The translations under genes and the position numbers were made by a program. The notes under the pieces are model-generated. The model made no database searches. It worked only from the letters and a program-made list of their open reading frames with translations, and was not told where the DNA came from. Of a DNA stretch of 64,000 nt, positions 17,877-26,625 are shown piece by piece (position 1 is the first letter of the stretch; each line of letters starts with the position of its first letter). Where the stretch lies: contig NZ_JONU01000007.1 in the NCBI RefSeq assembly GCF_000711985.1, positions 62,001 through 126,000 on the forward strand. The letters are read 5' to 3'. Source of the stretch: Rheinheimera texasensis DSM 17496 (GTDB lineage Bacteria > Pseudomonadota > Gammaproteobacteria > Enterobacterales > Alteromonadaceae).

Positions 17877-18137
17877 ATGGATCTGCTTGCAGACATTATC
17901 GGTATGGCCGGCACCTCGCTGGTGGTCGGTGCCTTTTTTCTGTTACAACTCAACAAAGTGTCACCTAGAGGTTTGACTTATAACCTGATGAATCTGGTGG
18001 GTGCATTGTTTTTGTTGTTCAGCCTTTGTATTAACTTCAATCTTGCCAGCTTTGTCATTGAAGTATTCTGGATAGCGGCGTCAGTGATTGGTCTGGTGCA
18101 GTACCGCCGGAGCAGTAAGACGCAAACAGCCGCATAG
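17877..18137 (+). CDS. Small membrane protein, CBU_0592-like
   Basis: 86 residues with three hydrophobic segments: IIGMAGTSLVVGAFFLL, LMNLVGALFLLFSLCI and FVIEVFWIAASVIGLVQYRR. Layout and motifs (IIGxxGT near the N-terminus, NLxGA in the middle, a basic tail) fit the CBU_0592 family of unknown function. The frame is open back to 17727, but the upstream 50 codons (rich in Pro/Gln/His) do not look coding. ATG 17877 begins the conserved part, so it is chosen. The 150 bases between the tRNA terminator and this start show no other feature. Confidence 0.75.
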   Translation: MDLLADIIGMAGTSLVVGAFFLLQLNKVSPRGLTYNLMNLVGALFLLFSLCINFNLASFVIEVFWIAASVIGLVQYRRSSKTQTAA

Positions 18138-18156
18138 ATCGCAGAGTCAAAATACA

Positions 18157-18182
18157 AACCGGGCAGCAGGCCCGGTTTTTTT
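18157..18182. terminator. Bidirectional terminator
   Basis: AACCGGGC / GCCCGGTT stem (18157-18164, 18170-18177), loop AGCAG, with T runs. Lies between the convergent small membrane protein and SLC13 genes. Confidence 0.88.
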
Positions 18183-18205
18183 ATGGTCTCGAACCAGCAG
18201 ACTGG

Positions 18206-19633
18206 TTATAACCAAAACGGCAGAATCAACTGGCAGAACAGCGTGATCAGCAAAACACCGAAAATATTCAGCACCACGCCGGCACGGATCATATCGCGGA
18301 TCTGCAGCTGGCCGCTGGCAAATACTATGGCATTGGGTGGTGTGCCGACCGGCATCATAAAGCCCAGACTGGCGGCCAGCGCCGCCGGTACTACTAAATA
18401 AAGTGGCGACAAATCCAGACTAAGCGCTACCGGCCCCAGGATTGGCAAAAACGCGGCCGCGACAGCGGTATTGCTGGTCAACTCGGTCAAAAATACGATA
18501 AGCAGCGCGACACCGGCAATGATAAACAGCGCCGGTACACCCTGTAAGCCCTGAAACAACTGCGCCAGCGCATCAGAAACGCCATGTTGCTGTAATTGAC
18601 CGGCGAGGCTCAGGCCGCCACCAAATAACAGCAGCACGCCCCAGGGTAACTTTTCGCTGTCTTGCCAATTCAGCACTGGCTGGGCAGCTGTCGGGCCTGG
18701 TGAAGCAGTAGTGTTGCGTGGCTGCGTCACTGGCAGTAAAAACAGCGCAAAAGCAGCGGTGAGCGCAATAATAGTGTCGCTCAAGCCAAGGCCACTCCAT
18801 TTGCTGAGTAACGGCTGGAAAATCCAGCACAGCGCTGTCAGCAGAAAAACCACTGCTACCTGACGCTGCGACGCAGACAGTGGCATTAATGTCTTTCCGG
18901 CCCGGTCGCAGGCCGCTGGCAGCAAATGCAGCCGGAAGTAGACGCGGCTCAGCCAAAACCAACACAGCACTAACATGGCCAGTGCCAGCGGCACGCCAAG
19001 CAGCATCCATTGACCAAAACCAAGTTTGATTTGATAAGTTTTTTCCAGAAAAGCCGCCAGTAGCGCATTTGGTGGCGTGCCAATCAAAGTTGCAATACCG
19101 CCGATACTGGCAGCATAAGCCACACCTAATAATAATGCCGGAGCCAATGCCGCTTGGTTGCTTTGCGGCGCTGCGGCGACAATCGACAAGGCAATCGGCA
19201 GCATCATCACGGCTGTGGCGGTATTGGACATCCACATCGATAAAAATGCAGTGATGGCCATCAGGGCCGCCAATTGCCGTGCAGGGGCACCGCCAACGTG
19301 GCGAAGTGCCCGTTCGGCAATTTGCTGGTGCAGGCCGGTTTTCTCTAATGCGATGGATAAACAAAAGCCGCCAAAAAACATAAATATCAGCGGATGTGCG
19401 TAGGGAGAGGTCGCGGCTTCCGCTGAGCTGATCCCCAAGAGCGGAAACAACAACATCGGCAACAACGACGTGACCGGAATGGGCGCTGCTTCGCTGATCC
19501 ACCAAATCACCATCCACAAGGTTACACCACAAAGCACACTGGCCTTGCTGCTAAGGCCAGGCACAGTCCAGAGACTGAATAAAAGCAGTGCTGCCGGCCC
19601 TGCCAACAACCACCATATTTGACGACGAGGCAT
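18206..19633 (-). CDS. SLC13/DASS-family sodium-coupled anion transporter
   Basis: 475 residues with about 11-12 hydrophobic segments. The SLC13 signature is at the C-terminal part: SNTAVAAAFLPI followed by LGFMMPVGTPPNAIVFASG. An inverted-repeat equivalent in the first half reads SNTATAVMMLPI and LIGTPPNALLAAF; the paired SNT motifs bind Na+ and substrate carboxylates. Likely imports di- or tricarboxylates such as succinate or citrate; sulfate is less likely. ATG 19633 is chosen (MPRRQIWWLL) with GGAG 4 bases upstream. An upstream ATG at 19666 would add 11 residues. Divergent from an aldo/keto reductase gene. Confidence 0.88.
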   Translation of the reverse strand: MPRRQIWWLLAGPAALLLFSLWTVPGLSSKASVLCGVTLWMVIWWISEAAPIPVTSLLPMLLFPLLGISSAEAATSPYAHPLIFMFFGGFCLSIALEKTGLHQQIAERALRHVGGAPARQLAALMAITAFLSMWMSNTATAVMMLPIALSIVAAAPQSNQAALAPALLLGVAYAASIGGIATLIGTPPNALLAAFLEKTYQIKLGFGQWMLLGVPLALAMLVLCWFWLSRVYFRLHLLPAACDRAGKTLMPLSASQRQVAVVFLLTALCWIFQPLLSKWSGLGLSDTIIALTAAFALFLLPVTQPRNTTASPGPTAAQPVLNWQDSEKLPWGVLLLFGGGLSLAGQLQQHGVSDALAQLFQGLQGVPALFIIAGVALLIVFLTELTSNTAVAAAFLPILGPVALSLDLSPLYLVVPAALAASLGFMMPVGTPPNAIVFASGQLQIRDMIRAGVVLNIFGVLLITLFCQLILPFWL

Positions 19634-19788
19634 AAGGCTCCGGTATGTCAGAAAAGGGTATTGCATCAGACTCTAACGGCTTTTATCGCCAGGGTCATCC
19701 ATTTGTTGCGTTGCTGGTAAGTGCACAGGCTTGGACACAGGGGCTGACTCAGTTAGACTCGATAGAATTTACAAAAAGGAGCAGTTAA

Positions 19789-20751
19789 ATGCTGGCTTTA
19801 CAACAATATTTTCCCGATGTGTCCCCGCTGGTGTTTGGCTGTATGGGGCTGGGTGGTGACTGGAATGCGTCACACACTACCGCAGAGCGACAGCAACAGG
19901 GTTTTGCTGCCATCGAAGCCGCGCTGGAGCTCGGCTTTAACTGTTTTGACCACGCCGATATTTACACCCGTGGTAAGGCCGAAGCGGTATTTGGTCAGTT
20001 TCTGGCGGCGCAGCCGCAGCTGCGCGAATGTCTGGTATTACAAAGTAAGTGCGCTATCCGTTTTGCAGACGAACATCATGTCGGGCGTTATGATTTCAGT
20101 GCCGGTTACATCTCTGACAGTGTTGACCAAAGTTTGCGGCGGCTGCAAACCGATTATCTGGATATCCTGCTGTTGCACCGGCCAGACCCTTTGATGCAAA
20201 TCGACGAAGTAGCAGAAGTGCTGCAGCGGCTGCAACAAAGTGGCAAGGTCCGCCAGTTTGGCGTGTCGAATTTTGGCGTGCCGCAACAACAGTTGCTGCA
20301 ATCAGCGCTGCAGCAGCCGCTGGTGGTGAATCAGCTGCAAATGAGTCTGGCCAATCTGGACTGGCTGGAAGCGAATGTACTGACTGGCATGCCGCAGGGC
20401 GCTGGTCACTATTTCGGTTATGGCACTGTGGAATATTGTCAGCTGAATAAAGTACAAATTCAGGCCTGGGGCAGTCTGGCGCAGGGGCGTTTTAGTGGGG
20501 CCGGTAAGGACTTATCTGCCAATGAGCAGCGTACTGCCGATTTGGTCGCGCAGCTTGCCGCAGACTATCAGGTCAGTGCTGAAGCCATAGTACTTGGCTG
20601 GTTGATGCGCCATCCGGCTGGCATCCAGCCGGTGATTGGTACTGTGAACCCTGAACGCATTCGTGCCTGCAGCCAGGCGGTGGATGTTCAGCTCAGTCGC
20701 GAACACTGGTATGCCCTTTATGTGGCAAGCCGGGGGCAGCCGTTGCCATAA
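19789..20751 (+). CDS. Aldo/keto reductase (YdhF-like)
   Basis: 320 residues, a (beta/alpha)8 NADPH-dependent oxidoreductase. The catalytic tetrad is visible: Asp of FDHADIY, Tyr in IYTRGKAE, Lys in LQSKCAI and His in LLLHRPDP. GVSNFG and the C-terminal IQPVIGTVNPERI are cofactor-side motifs. The order and length best match the YdhF branch of the superfamily. Substrate unknown. SD AAAAGGAG lies directly upstream of ATG 19789. Confidence 0.9.
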   Translation: MLALQQYFPDVSPLVFGCMGLGGDWNASHTTAERQQQGFAAIEAALELGFNCFDHADIYTRGKAEAVFGQFLAAQPQLRECLVLQSKCAIRFADEHHVGRYDFSAGYISDSVDQSLRRLQTDYLDILLLHRPDPLMQIDEVAEVLQRLQQSGKVRQFGVSNFGVPQQQLLQSALQQPLVVNQLQMSLANLDWLEANVLTGMPQGAGHYFGYGTVEYCQLNKVQIQAWGSLAQGRFSGAGKDLSANEQRTADLVAQLAADYQVSAEAIVLGWLMRHPAGIQPVIGTVNPERIRACSQAVDVQLSREHWYALYVASRGQPLP

Positions 20752-20800
20752 CAGCTGCAGCATGCAAAGAATGTAATTACAGTACAATCAAGGAAATCAG

Positions 20801-21181
20801 ATGGTTACGCAAAGTTTTACTCTCACCAGCGCCGGCAAAATTAAAATAGCGGCCGGTCAAAAAGCGATTTCAGCCAATAAAGGCGAAACAGTTCAGTTTA
20901 TGCTGAACAATGAAAGCGGTTTTACCTTGTTAGATTGGGGCCTGTATTTTAACAACCCTTTTGATGTGGCCAATGCCTTACGTTATTCCTTTGGTGCCAC
21001 ACCAACCCAAGGCAATGTTTATAGTGCTGAAAAAACCGTCAGTCAGGACACAGCGACGGCAAAAGTGGCGATGTATAACGCTTATGCGGTTTATGTCACA
21101 GTGCAAAACAGCAGTGGTACGCAGGTGATTTATCAGCGCGATCCGGAAATCATCGTCAATGGCGGTGATGTTGAAGATTAA
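20801..21181 (+). CDS. Orphan 126-residue beta-rich protein
   Basis: 126 residues, no signal peptide, no membrane segment and no Cys. Alternating hydrophobic/polar patterns (GKIKIAAGQK, ETVQFMLNNESGF, YAVYVTVQNSSGTQVIYQ) suggest a small all-beta fold. I recognise no family. AAGGA at 20788-20792 supports ATG 20801. Its last two stop-codon bases overlap the stop codon of the kinase gene on the other strand (21178), so the two genes converge with no terminator between them. TGTAATTACA, a 10-bp palindrome, lies in its upstream region at about 20771-20780. A link to the kinase module is only suggested by position. Confidence 0.65.
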   Translation: MVTQSFTLTSAGKIKIAAGQKAISANKGETVQFMLNNESGFTLLDWGLYFNNPFDVANALRYSFGATPTQGNVYSAEKTVSQDTATAKVAMYNAYAVYVTVQNSSGTQVIYQRDPEIIVNGGDVED

Positions 21182-23898
21182 AGTGTTTTAGCCGCAGGGC
21201 GCACCAGCACTTGCTGTTGCAATAGCTGTTTAAATTCGGGTTCTGTTTCCAGCGCGGCAAATTCATAGCCCAGCTGCAGCGCTTTTTGCAGCTGGCTGGT
21301 GGCGGCTTCGCGTTGCCCACTGATTTCGAGGATTTGGGCGGCATTGATCAATTGCTGTGGCTTGAGCAGTTCACCTGCCGCGGCCAGCTCCTGCAGTGCT
21401 TGCCGATGCTGGCCGGATTTTGCCAGATACAGACCAAGCCGCAGTCTGGCATTTTGTAACTTTGGTGATTTTTCCAGTAACAGACTCACCAGTCGGATGG
21501 CTTGCTGATAACTGTGCTGGGCTTTGTCTGGTTGTCCAGCCCAGCGATAGCTGTCGGCCAGATTGCCCCAAAGCTGGTAGTTGTCTGGTTTTAACTCTAC
21601 GGCCAGCGCAAAGTGTTGGCTGGCTTCAGGATACTGCTGCTGATAAAACAATAAAGTCCCGATATTGGAATGATTGACTGCATTGCCATCAATAGCAACC
21701 GCCTGCCGGAAAGTGGCCAGCGCGGCCTTGAAATCGCTGCGGCTGAACTGGATAGCGCCAAGCGTCTGTAAAACGGTCGCGTTGTTGGGCGCCAATCCGG
21801 CGAGCTCGCGATAACTGGCTTCTGCTTTGTCCAGCTGCTGATGTTGATAGTAAAAAACCGCCAGCGCATTGATAAAATACCAGCTGCGGCTGATCTGTAC
21901 AGCCTGCTGTAAATGTTGTTCGGCGGCAGCGGTTTGACCTGCCAGGTCATAGGTCCGCGCCAAACCAAAGTGCAGCATGGCGTTGTCTGGTTTCAGTTGC
22001 AGCGCTTGCATATACAAAACGACAGCTTCGTTATAATCGCTGCGCATTTTCGCAATATCAGCCTGCAATGTTAGTAACCTGGTGTTTTTGGTCAGTTGTT
22101 GCGCTAACTCATTGGTCAGTTGTTCGGCCTGTGGTAACCAGTGGTGGATATCGCGAACTCTGGCCATCTGTAAAATGGCTTCAATCAGCGCAAAACGCGC
22201 TTCGGTAAAATTGGCATCTGCGTTTACAGCCAGTTGTAATTGCTGCAGTGATTTTTCCAGATTATTTTTGTAATCATGGCGGTAGAGGTAACTCATGCCA
22301 GTCAGATAAGCCTTATAAGCAATGTCGTTGATGGCAGTGCCTTTTGATAAAGCCAGATCACCAGGAACCTGCCAATCCAGCAGGCTCAGCAGGGCGGTTC
22401 TGACTTGCTGCTGGGCTAAATCCCAGTTGTCCAACGCCAAATCGATCTCGGTTGAACTCAAAATGCGCCCGTCAGCACCATGTTGCAGATTAAGCGCCAG
22501 TCGCCGCGTGTTCCCCAGATGCTGCAAACTGCCAGTGATCACTAATTCTGTCTGAAATTGCTGAAAGACAGTTTTGGCACTGACTTTCTCAAGTTGACCG
22601 AGCTCAGCCGGCGGCAGGACCCAAATGTTGCCATTATGCTGACCAATTTGCGCCAGATCCTGGCTCAGACTGAGCGACATGCCGGTCAGAAATTGCTGTA
22701 CTGAAGGATCTGCGCCGATATTTTGCAGCGGCATCAGGGCCAGGGTTTTGCCCTGACTCAATAGTTTTTCCTTATCTACTGACTGTTGGCCAAGCCACAG
22801 GCTTACCAGCAAAATAACCGGCGCCAGACCTGCCCAGAATTGCCAGCGCACCAGAGGATACCAGCGACCGAAACGGACTCGCTGTAACAAATCCTGCTGC
22901 AATCTGGTGAGTGTTGCAGCCACGTGATGCAGGTCGGCAGGGCGTTGAGCCGGGTGGCGTGAAAGACATTGCTCAATCAGCTTTTTCAAGGCTGTCGGCA
23001 GGTTCGGCTGCGGGTTTGGCACGCGCCGGTTTTGTTGCACAATAGCCTGCATCGTCTCTTCAGCAGTGTCGCGCAGAAACGGATGCACGCCATAACAAAG
23101 CTCATACATCACGACGCCAAAGGCAAACACATCGCTGTGGATAGTGGCGTCGTCGTCGCTTTGCAGGAGTTCCGGCGCCATATACGGCAACGTGCCTTTG
23201 ATTTGGTGCGCGGTCGTGTGTGCTGACCACTGGGTATCTAATTGGCTGGATAACACCGGCGGCAGGGCCGCGCCCTGAAGGTCGGCTTGCTGCTGTAAAC
23301 GTCGTTGCCGGCTTGCCATGCCGAAATCGAGAATTTTGACTTGTTTTGCCGGCAGGCACACCATCAGATTGCTCGGTTTTAAGTCGCGATGTATCACACC
23401 GGCCTGATGGGCGCTTGCCAGACCGGCAGCAATCTGCGCCAGCAAATGCAATTTGTCCGGTAAACTCAACGAGCGTTTCTGGTATTGATCCAGCGTCTGA
23501 CCTTCCAGCCATTCCGTCACGATGTAGCTCTGTTGTTCGCTACGGGAAATATCATAGACGGTGACGATATTTGGATGCTGTAATGATGAAGCCAGGCGGG
23601 CTTCTTCCAGCAACTGCTGCCCGGCGGATTGCCCCTGGCGCTGCAACTGTAATACTTTGAGCGCCACCGGGCGTTGCAGCGTCACATCATAAGCCTGATA
23701 AACGACGCCCATACCACCTTGCCCGGCCTGACGCAGTAACTGGTAGTGCCCGAACCCGGCAGGCGGCTGTGGTGCAGCGACAGAAACCCCGCTGTCGCCC
23801 GGCATTTGTGTCTCAAGCTGTGATGGCAGATCGGATTGGCAGAAGTCGCAATGGCCGGCTGTCATTGGGTTGGACATCTCACACTGCGGACAAATCAC
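21178..23898 (-). CDS. Ser/Thr protein kinase with zinc ribbon, membrane anchor and TPR repeats
   Basis: 906 residues. A zinc ribbon opens the protein (CPQC at residue 3-6, CDFC at 17-20). A complete Hanks-type kinase follows (about 50-330): glycine loop GQGGMGVVY, VALK lysine, HRDLKPSNLMV, ILDFGMAS, GTLPYMAPEL and DVFAFGVVMYEL. All catalytic residues are present, so it should be active. One hydrophobic segment (FWAGLAPVILLVSLWLG) precedes a region with CadC/TolB-like features. Many TPRs (about 540-870; e.g. DNAMLHFGLARTYDLAGQTAAAEQHL) fill the C-terminal half, probably outside the cytoplasm. The start is GTG at 23898, inside the stop of the upstream FHA-GGDEF gene (GTGA overlap), so the two are translationally coupled. 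Confidence 0.9.
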   Translation of the reverse strand: MICPQCEMSNPMTAGHCDFCQSDLPSQLETQMPGDSGVSVAAPQPPAGFGHYQLLRQAGQGGMGVVYQAYDVTLQRPVALKVLQLQRQGQSAGQQLLEEARLASSLQHPNIVTVYDISRSEQQSYIVTEWLEGQTLDQYQKRSLSLPDKLHLLAQIAAGLASAHQAGVIHRDLKPSNLMVCLPAKQVKILDFGMASRQRRLQQQADLQGAALPPVLSSQLDTQWSAHTTAHQIKGTLPYMAPELLQSDDDATIHSDVFAFGVVMYELCYGVHPFLRDTAEETMQAIVQQNRRVPNPQPNLPTALKKLIEQCLSRHPAQRPADLHHVAATLTRLQQDLLQRVRFGRWYPLVRWQFWAGLAPVILLVSLWLGQQSVDKEKLLSQGKTLALMPLQNIGADPSVQQFLTGMSLSLSQDLAQIGQHNGNIWVLPPAELGQLEKVSAKTVFQQFQTELVITGSLQHLGNTRRLALNLQHGADGRILSSTEIDLALDNWDLAQQQVRTALLSLLDWQVPGDLALSKGTAINDIAYKAYLTGMSYLYRHDYKNNLEKSLQQLQLAVNADANFTEARFALIEAILQMARVRDIHHWLPQAEQLTNELAQQLTKNTRLLTLQADIAKMRSDYNEAVVLYMQALQLKPDNAMLHFGLARTYDLAGQTAAAEQHLQQAVQISRSWYFINALAVFYYQHQQLDKAEASYRELAGLAPNNATVLQTLGAIQFSRSDFKAALATFRQAVAIDGNAVNHSNIGTLLFYQQQYPEASQHFALAVELKPDNYQLWGNLADSYRWAGQPDKAQHSYQQAIRLVSLLLEKSPKLQNARLRLGLYLAKSGQHRQALQELAAAGELLKPQQLINAAQILEISGQREAATSQLQKALQLGYEFAALETEPEFKQLLQQQVLVRPAAKTL

Positions 23899-25439
23899 GC
23901 CTGCGAGCTCCGGTTGCCGGATTTGACTATTTCGCTGCCGGTATCAAGCAATTGTAATTTGGTCGGTTTGTGCGCACAAACCCGGTTCTTACCGCTGTGT
24001 TTGGCCTGATACATTGCCTGGTCGGCACAGTCGATAAAGCGGTACGCCAGATTATGCAGGGCGTGATGGAATCCGGCGACACCGATACTGGCGGTGATAT
24101 TCAGCGTCAGACCAGCAACCTGCGGCTGCAACGCAGCAATGTCGGCGCGAATGCGCTCGGCGTAAATCAATGCGCTATCAGCTTCTGTATTATTGACTAA
24201 CACCAGAAACTCTTCGCCACCCAGCCGGCCGACCCGATCGGCTTTACGCGCCAGCGTTTTTAGCAGGGCTGCGACTGCGCGCAGCACTTCATCTCCGGCG
24301 AAATGGCCATATTGATCGTTGATCTGCTTAAAATTATCTAAATCGATAAAAATCAGGCTGCACGGTTGACCGTACCTTTTCGCCTGTTCCATCGATAAGG
24401 TGATCTGCTCTTCAATCATACTGCGGCTGCATAAACCGGTCAGGTCGTCACACAGTGCGCGGCTGATAGTGATGGCATTTTTCAGCGCGAGGCCGAGCTG
24501 TGCCTGCAGCGTTTTGCAGAAGGTTTCCTGTAGCTGGTTAAAACCTTCAGGCCTGGTGCTGTCCAGATAAAGCACTGCCAAAGTCTCGCCGTCTGCCTGC
24601 AGCGGCATCGCCAGTTCACCTGTGACTGCAGGTTCGGCGGGTGACTTGCCGAAATGGTCCGGCAGCGGCGTGGTGAGTAGCCTGAGTTCCTGGCGCTCGA
24701 AACAATCCTGCGCCAGTGTTTCTGCCGGCTCTGGCTGGCCGTCTGCGCGTGCTGGCGTATAGTTCCAGCAGGCGTGGCGTTGAAATTGTTGACGGCGTTT
24801 GTCTGGCATTAAGACAAAACCGCGCCGTGCACCCAACACTTCGGCAATCATCGGCACTGCGTGCTCTAGCAAAACCTGATAGCCCTGGGTCTGGTTCACC
24901 AGTGTATTGAGGCGCTGTAACAGACTGTTTTGCGCAGACCACTGTTGAGCGGCCTGCTGCAACTGCAGGAATTGTCCACGCAGATATTGTTGCAGCTCCG
25001 GCAATGGTTGCGCCTGCTGGCTGAGCTGTAATAAAGCGCCCAGACTATGCTGCTGCATGTCGTCAATGCGTTGTTGTAAATCATGTAACGCCCAGACAGC
25101 AAAATCCTGCTCGTGATGCTGTTCTGCTTCATATCTGAGCGTGACTTTCTGGCGGCCAAAGCATAGTTCACATTGCGACGGCAGCGGGACTGGTTGCGAA
25201 GGTTGCAACAACAGCTGGTCGAGCTGAGTGCCGAATCGGGAACTTTTATCGCGCAGGACCGGCCCTTGTGGCGTCAGGCGGATCTCTGCATGCTGGCGTG
25301 ATACGCTGGGGTCATGCAGAACCAGCAGATTGACCGGGTCACGGCCAATAGAGATAGGAGTATCGTCCAGCGTCAGGCGGACTGCATGGTGCTTATCGCC
25401 CTGCAGCCATTCTAAATCGAGCACCATGGGGTCATTCAT
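23895..25439 (-). CDS. FHA-GAF-GGDEF diguanylate cyclase
   Basis: 514 residues. An FHA phosphothreonine-binding domain (about 15-95) is seen as PISIGRDPVNLLVLHDP with SRQHAEI; the later conserved S-x-N-G-T appears as SSRFGT. A coiled/GAF-like region follows (about 170-320). The GGDEF domain (about 350-500) has DLDNFKQINDQYGHFAGDEVLR, active-site GGEEF and an inhibitory-site RxxD (RKAD) five residues before it. An active, product-inhibited c-di-GMP synthase is predicted. ATG 25439 (MNDPMVLDLEW) has GGAG 8 bases upstream; the longer ORF start at 25520 lacks conserved sequence. The downstream kinase overlaps its stop by 4 bases, so FHA probably reads phosphates placed by that kinase. Confidence 0.9.
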   Translation of the reverse strand: MNDPMVLDLEWLQGDKHHAVRLTLDDTPISIGRDPVNLLVLHDPSVSRQHAEIRLTPQGPVLRDKSSRFGTQLDQLLLQPSQPVPLPSQCELCFGRQKVTLRYEAEQHHEQDFAVWALHDLQQRIDDMQQHSLGALLQLSQQAQPLPELQQYLRGQFLQLQQAAQQWSAQNSLLQRLNTLVNQTQGYQVLLEHAVPMIAEVLGARRGFVLMPDKRRQQFQRHACWNYTPARADGQPEPAETLAQDCFERQELRLLTTPLPDHFGKSPAEPAVTGELAMPLQADGETLAVLYLDSTRPEGFNQLQETFCKTLQAQLGLALKNAITISRALCDDLTGLCSRSMIEEQITLSMEQAKRYGQPCSLIFIDLDNFKQINDQYGHFAGDEVLRAVAALLKTLARKADRVGRLGGEEFLVLVNNTEADSALIYAERIRADIAALQPQVAGLTLNITASIGVAGFHHALHNLAYRFIDCADQAMYQAKHSGKNRVCAHKPTKLQLLDTGSEIVKSGNRSSQA

Positions 25440-25616
25440 GTTATGCACTCCACCTAACAACCGGTCTTGCCTGAATACAGTTGGTCCACGACGATTTTGG
25501 GGCGCCAAACCAGCAGTCAAACAAGTGCGTTCTGGTCATCACTTCTGCTTCTGTTACGTTTAAGCTTCGAGTTTATACCGGATCTATTCCTTTATCAGCA
25601 ACAAATCACAGGGCTG

Positions 25617-25643
25617 ACCCAGGCTCCCCCACAGAGCCTGGGT
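25617..25643. other. Hairpin in the gap between phosphatase and FHA-GGDEF genes
   Basis: ACCCAGGCT (25617-25625) pairs with AGCCTGGGT (25635-25643) around a 9-base loop. It lies downstream of the phosphatase stop on the minus strand, with no clear T run, so it may be a weak terminator or an RNA-processing hairpin. The rest of this 226-base gap shows nothing else. Confidence 0.5.
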
Positions 25644-25665
25644 GCAGACACCGGAAGTTGTCTGG

Positions 25666-26466
25666 TTAAAATCCTTGCAGATATTGCTGTTTCGGCTGCT
25701 GCAGAATCGTTTCCCAGGAGCCATAGGTTGGATTGGTCAGCATAAACCAGCGTGAGCCCCAATATTGCTGGTATCGGTCGACCAGTTCAAAGCGCTTAGC
25801 CGGGGTGATCTTGCTTTTCACCTGTGGCAGGAAATCACCAAAATCGTCGCCAACCAGCATGATGACGCGATATTGTTGTGCGGCTTTTAACCGGCGGCTT
25901 TCTTTTTCTGAAGTCCAGTCTTGCTGTTCGGATTTTAACCACAACTGGCTGGCGTCAACTTGTGTAATACCAGTGGCTTGCAGGTTTTTCAACGTATCAG
26001 CTTTTTGCGGGCAGACGTCTTTGCTATTGGCCCTTGGCGCACATTCACGGTTACTGATGTAAAGCACTGTCACGCCGTTTTTGCCGGCCAGATTGAGGAA
26101 GTCTACTGCGCCCGGTACGGCTTTAGCTTTCGCGGCTGCAACCCAGTTATCCCAACGCTTGCTGTTAAAACCAGTGTCTTGCTCCAGAATGGCTTGTGCT
26201 GCGGCAGGGGAGTTATCCAGAATAGTTTCGTCAATATCGACGATGATGGCTGGTGGCAGCTGTTGGAAATCGCTGGTTTGGGTCGGCAGTGCGGTCCAGT
26301 TTCTGTCAGTCAGTGCTTCTTTGATTGTCAGGCTGGCCATTTTATAAGTTTGCAGACTGTTGGCACGAAATTCTGCGGAGGTCTGATACCACAAGGTAGC
26401 ATTCATGTTGTCATGCGGGGCAGTCGCTGCAGCAGCTGCCAACAAAAAAACGGTGGAGAAGGCCAT
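25666..26466 (-). CDS. Secreted class C (e(P4)-type) HAD acid phosphatase / 5'-nucleotidase
   Basis: 266 residues. A signal peptide (MAFSTVFLLAAAAATA, cleavage near A-A-A-T-A) directs export; there is no lipobox Cys, unlike Haemophilus e(P4). The HAD motif I is IIVDIDETILDNS (both Asp present). Motif II lies in VTVLYISNRECAP, and motif IV is in IMLVGDDFGDFL. Family members dephosphorylate nucleotides and other small phosphates in the periplasm, for example NMN uptake in Haemophilus. ATG 26466 has AGGA 7 bases upstream; the frame extends to 26499 without support. Stands alone on the minus strand. Confidence 0.87.
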   Translation of the reverse strand: MAFSTVFLLAAAAATAPHDNMNATLWYQTSAEFRANSLQTYKMASLTIKEALTDRNWTALPTQTSDFQQLPPAIIVDIDETILDNSPAAAQAILEQDTGFNSKRWDNWVAAAKAKAVPGAVDFLNLAGKNGVTVLYISNRECAPRANSKDVCPQKADTLKNLQATGITQVDASQLWLKSEQQDWTSEKESRRLKAAQQYRVIMLVGDDFGDFLPQVKSKITPAKRFELVDRYQQYWGSRWFMLTNPTYGSWETILQQPKQQYLQGF

Positions 26467-26595
26467 AAACAAGTCCTGACAGAGAAAAACGCCGATCATA
26501 CTGAGTTCATGCTGAAATTCAACAGCAGCTGCGTTAAGCGGCGCTTTCCATGGCCAAACTGCGATGGAACAGACGGTATGTCTGTGAAACGCAAC

Positions 26596-26617
26596 AAAAA
26601 GGCAGCCTGAGCTGCCT
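26596..26617 (-). terminator. Terminator of ETF-QO gene
   Basis: Read on the minus strand, AGGCAGC / GCTGCCT stem (26617-26600) with loop TCAG followed by TTTTG. It starts 9 bases after the ETF-QO stop. Confidence 0.85.
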
Positions 26618-26625
26618 GTTTGTTA

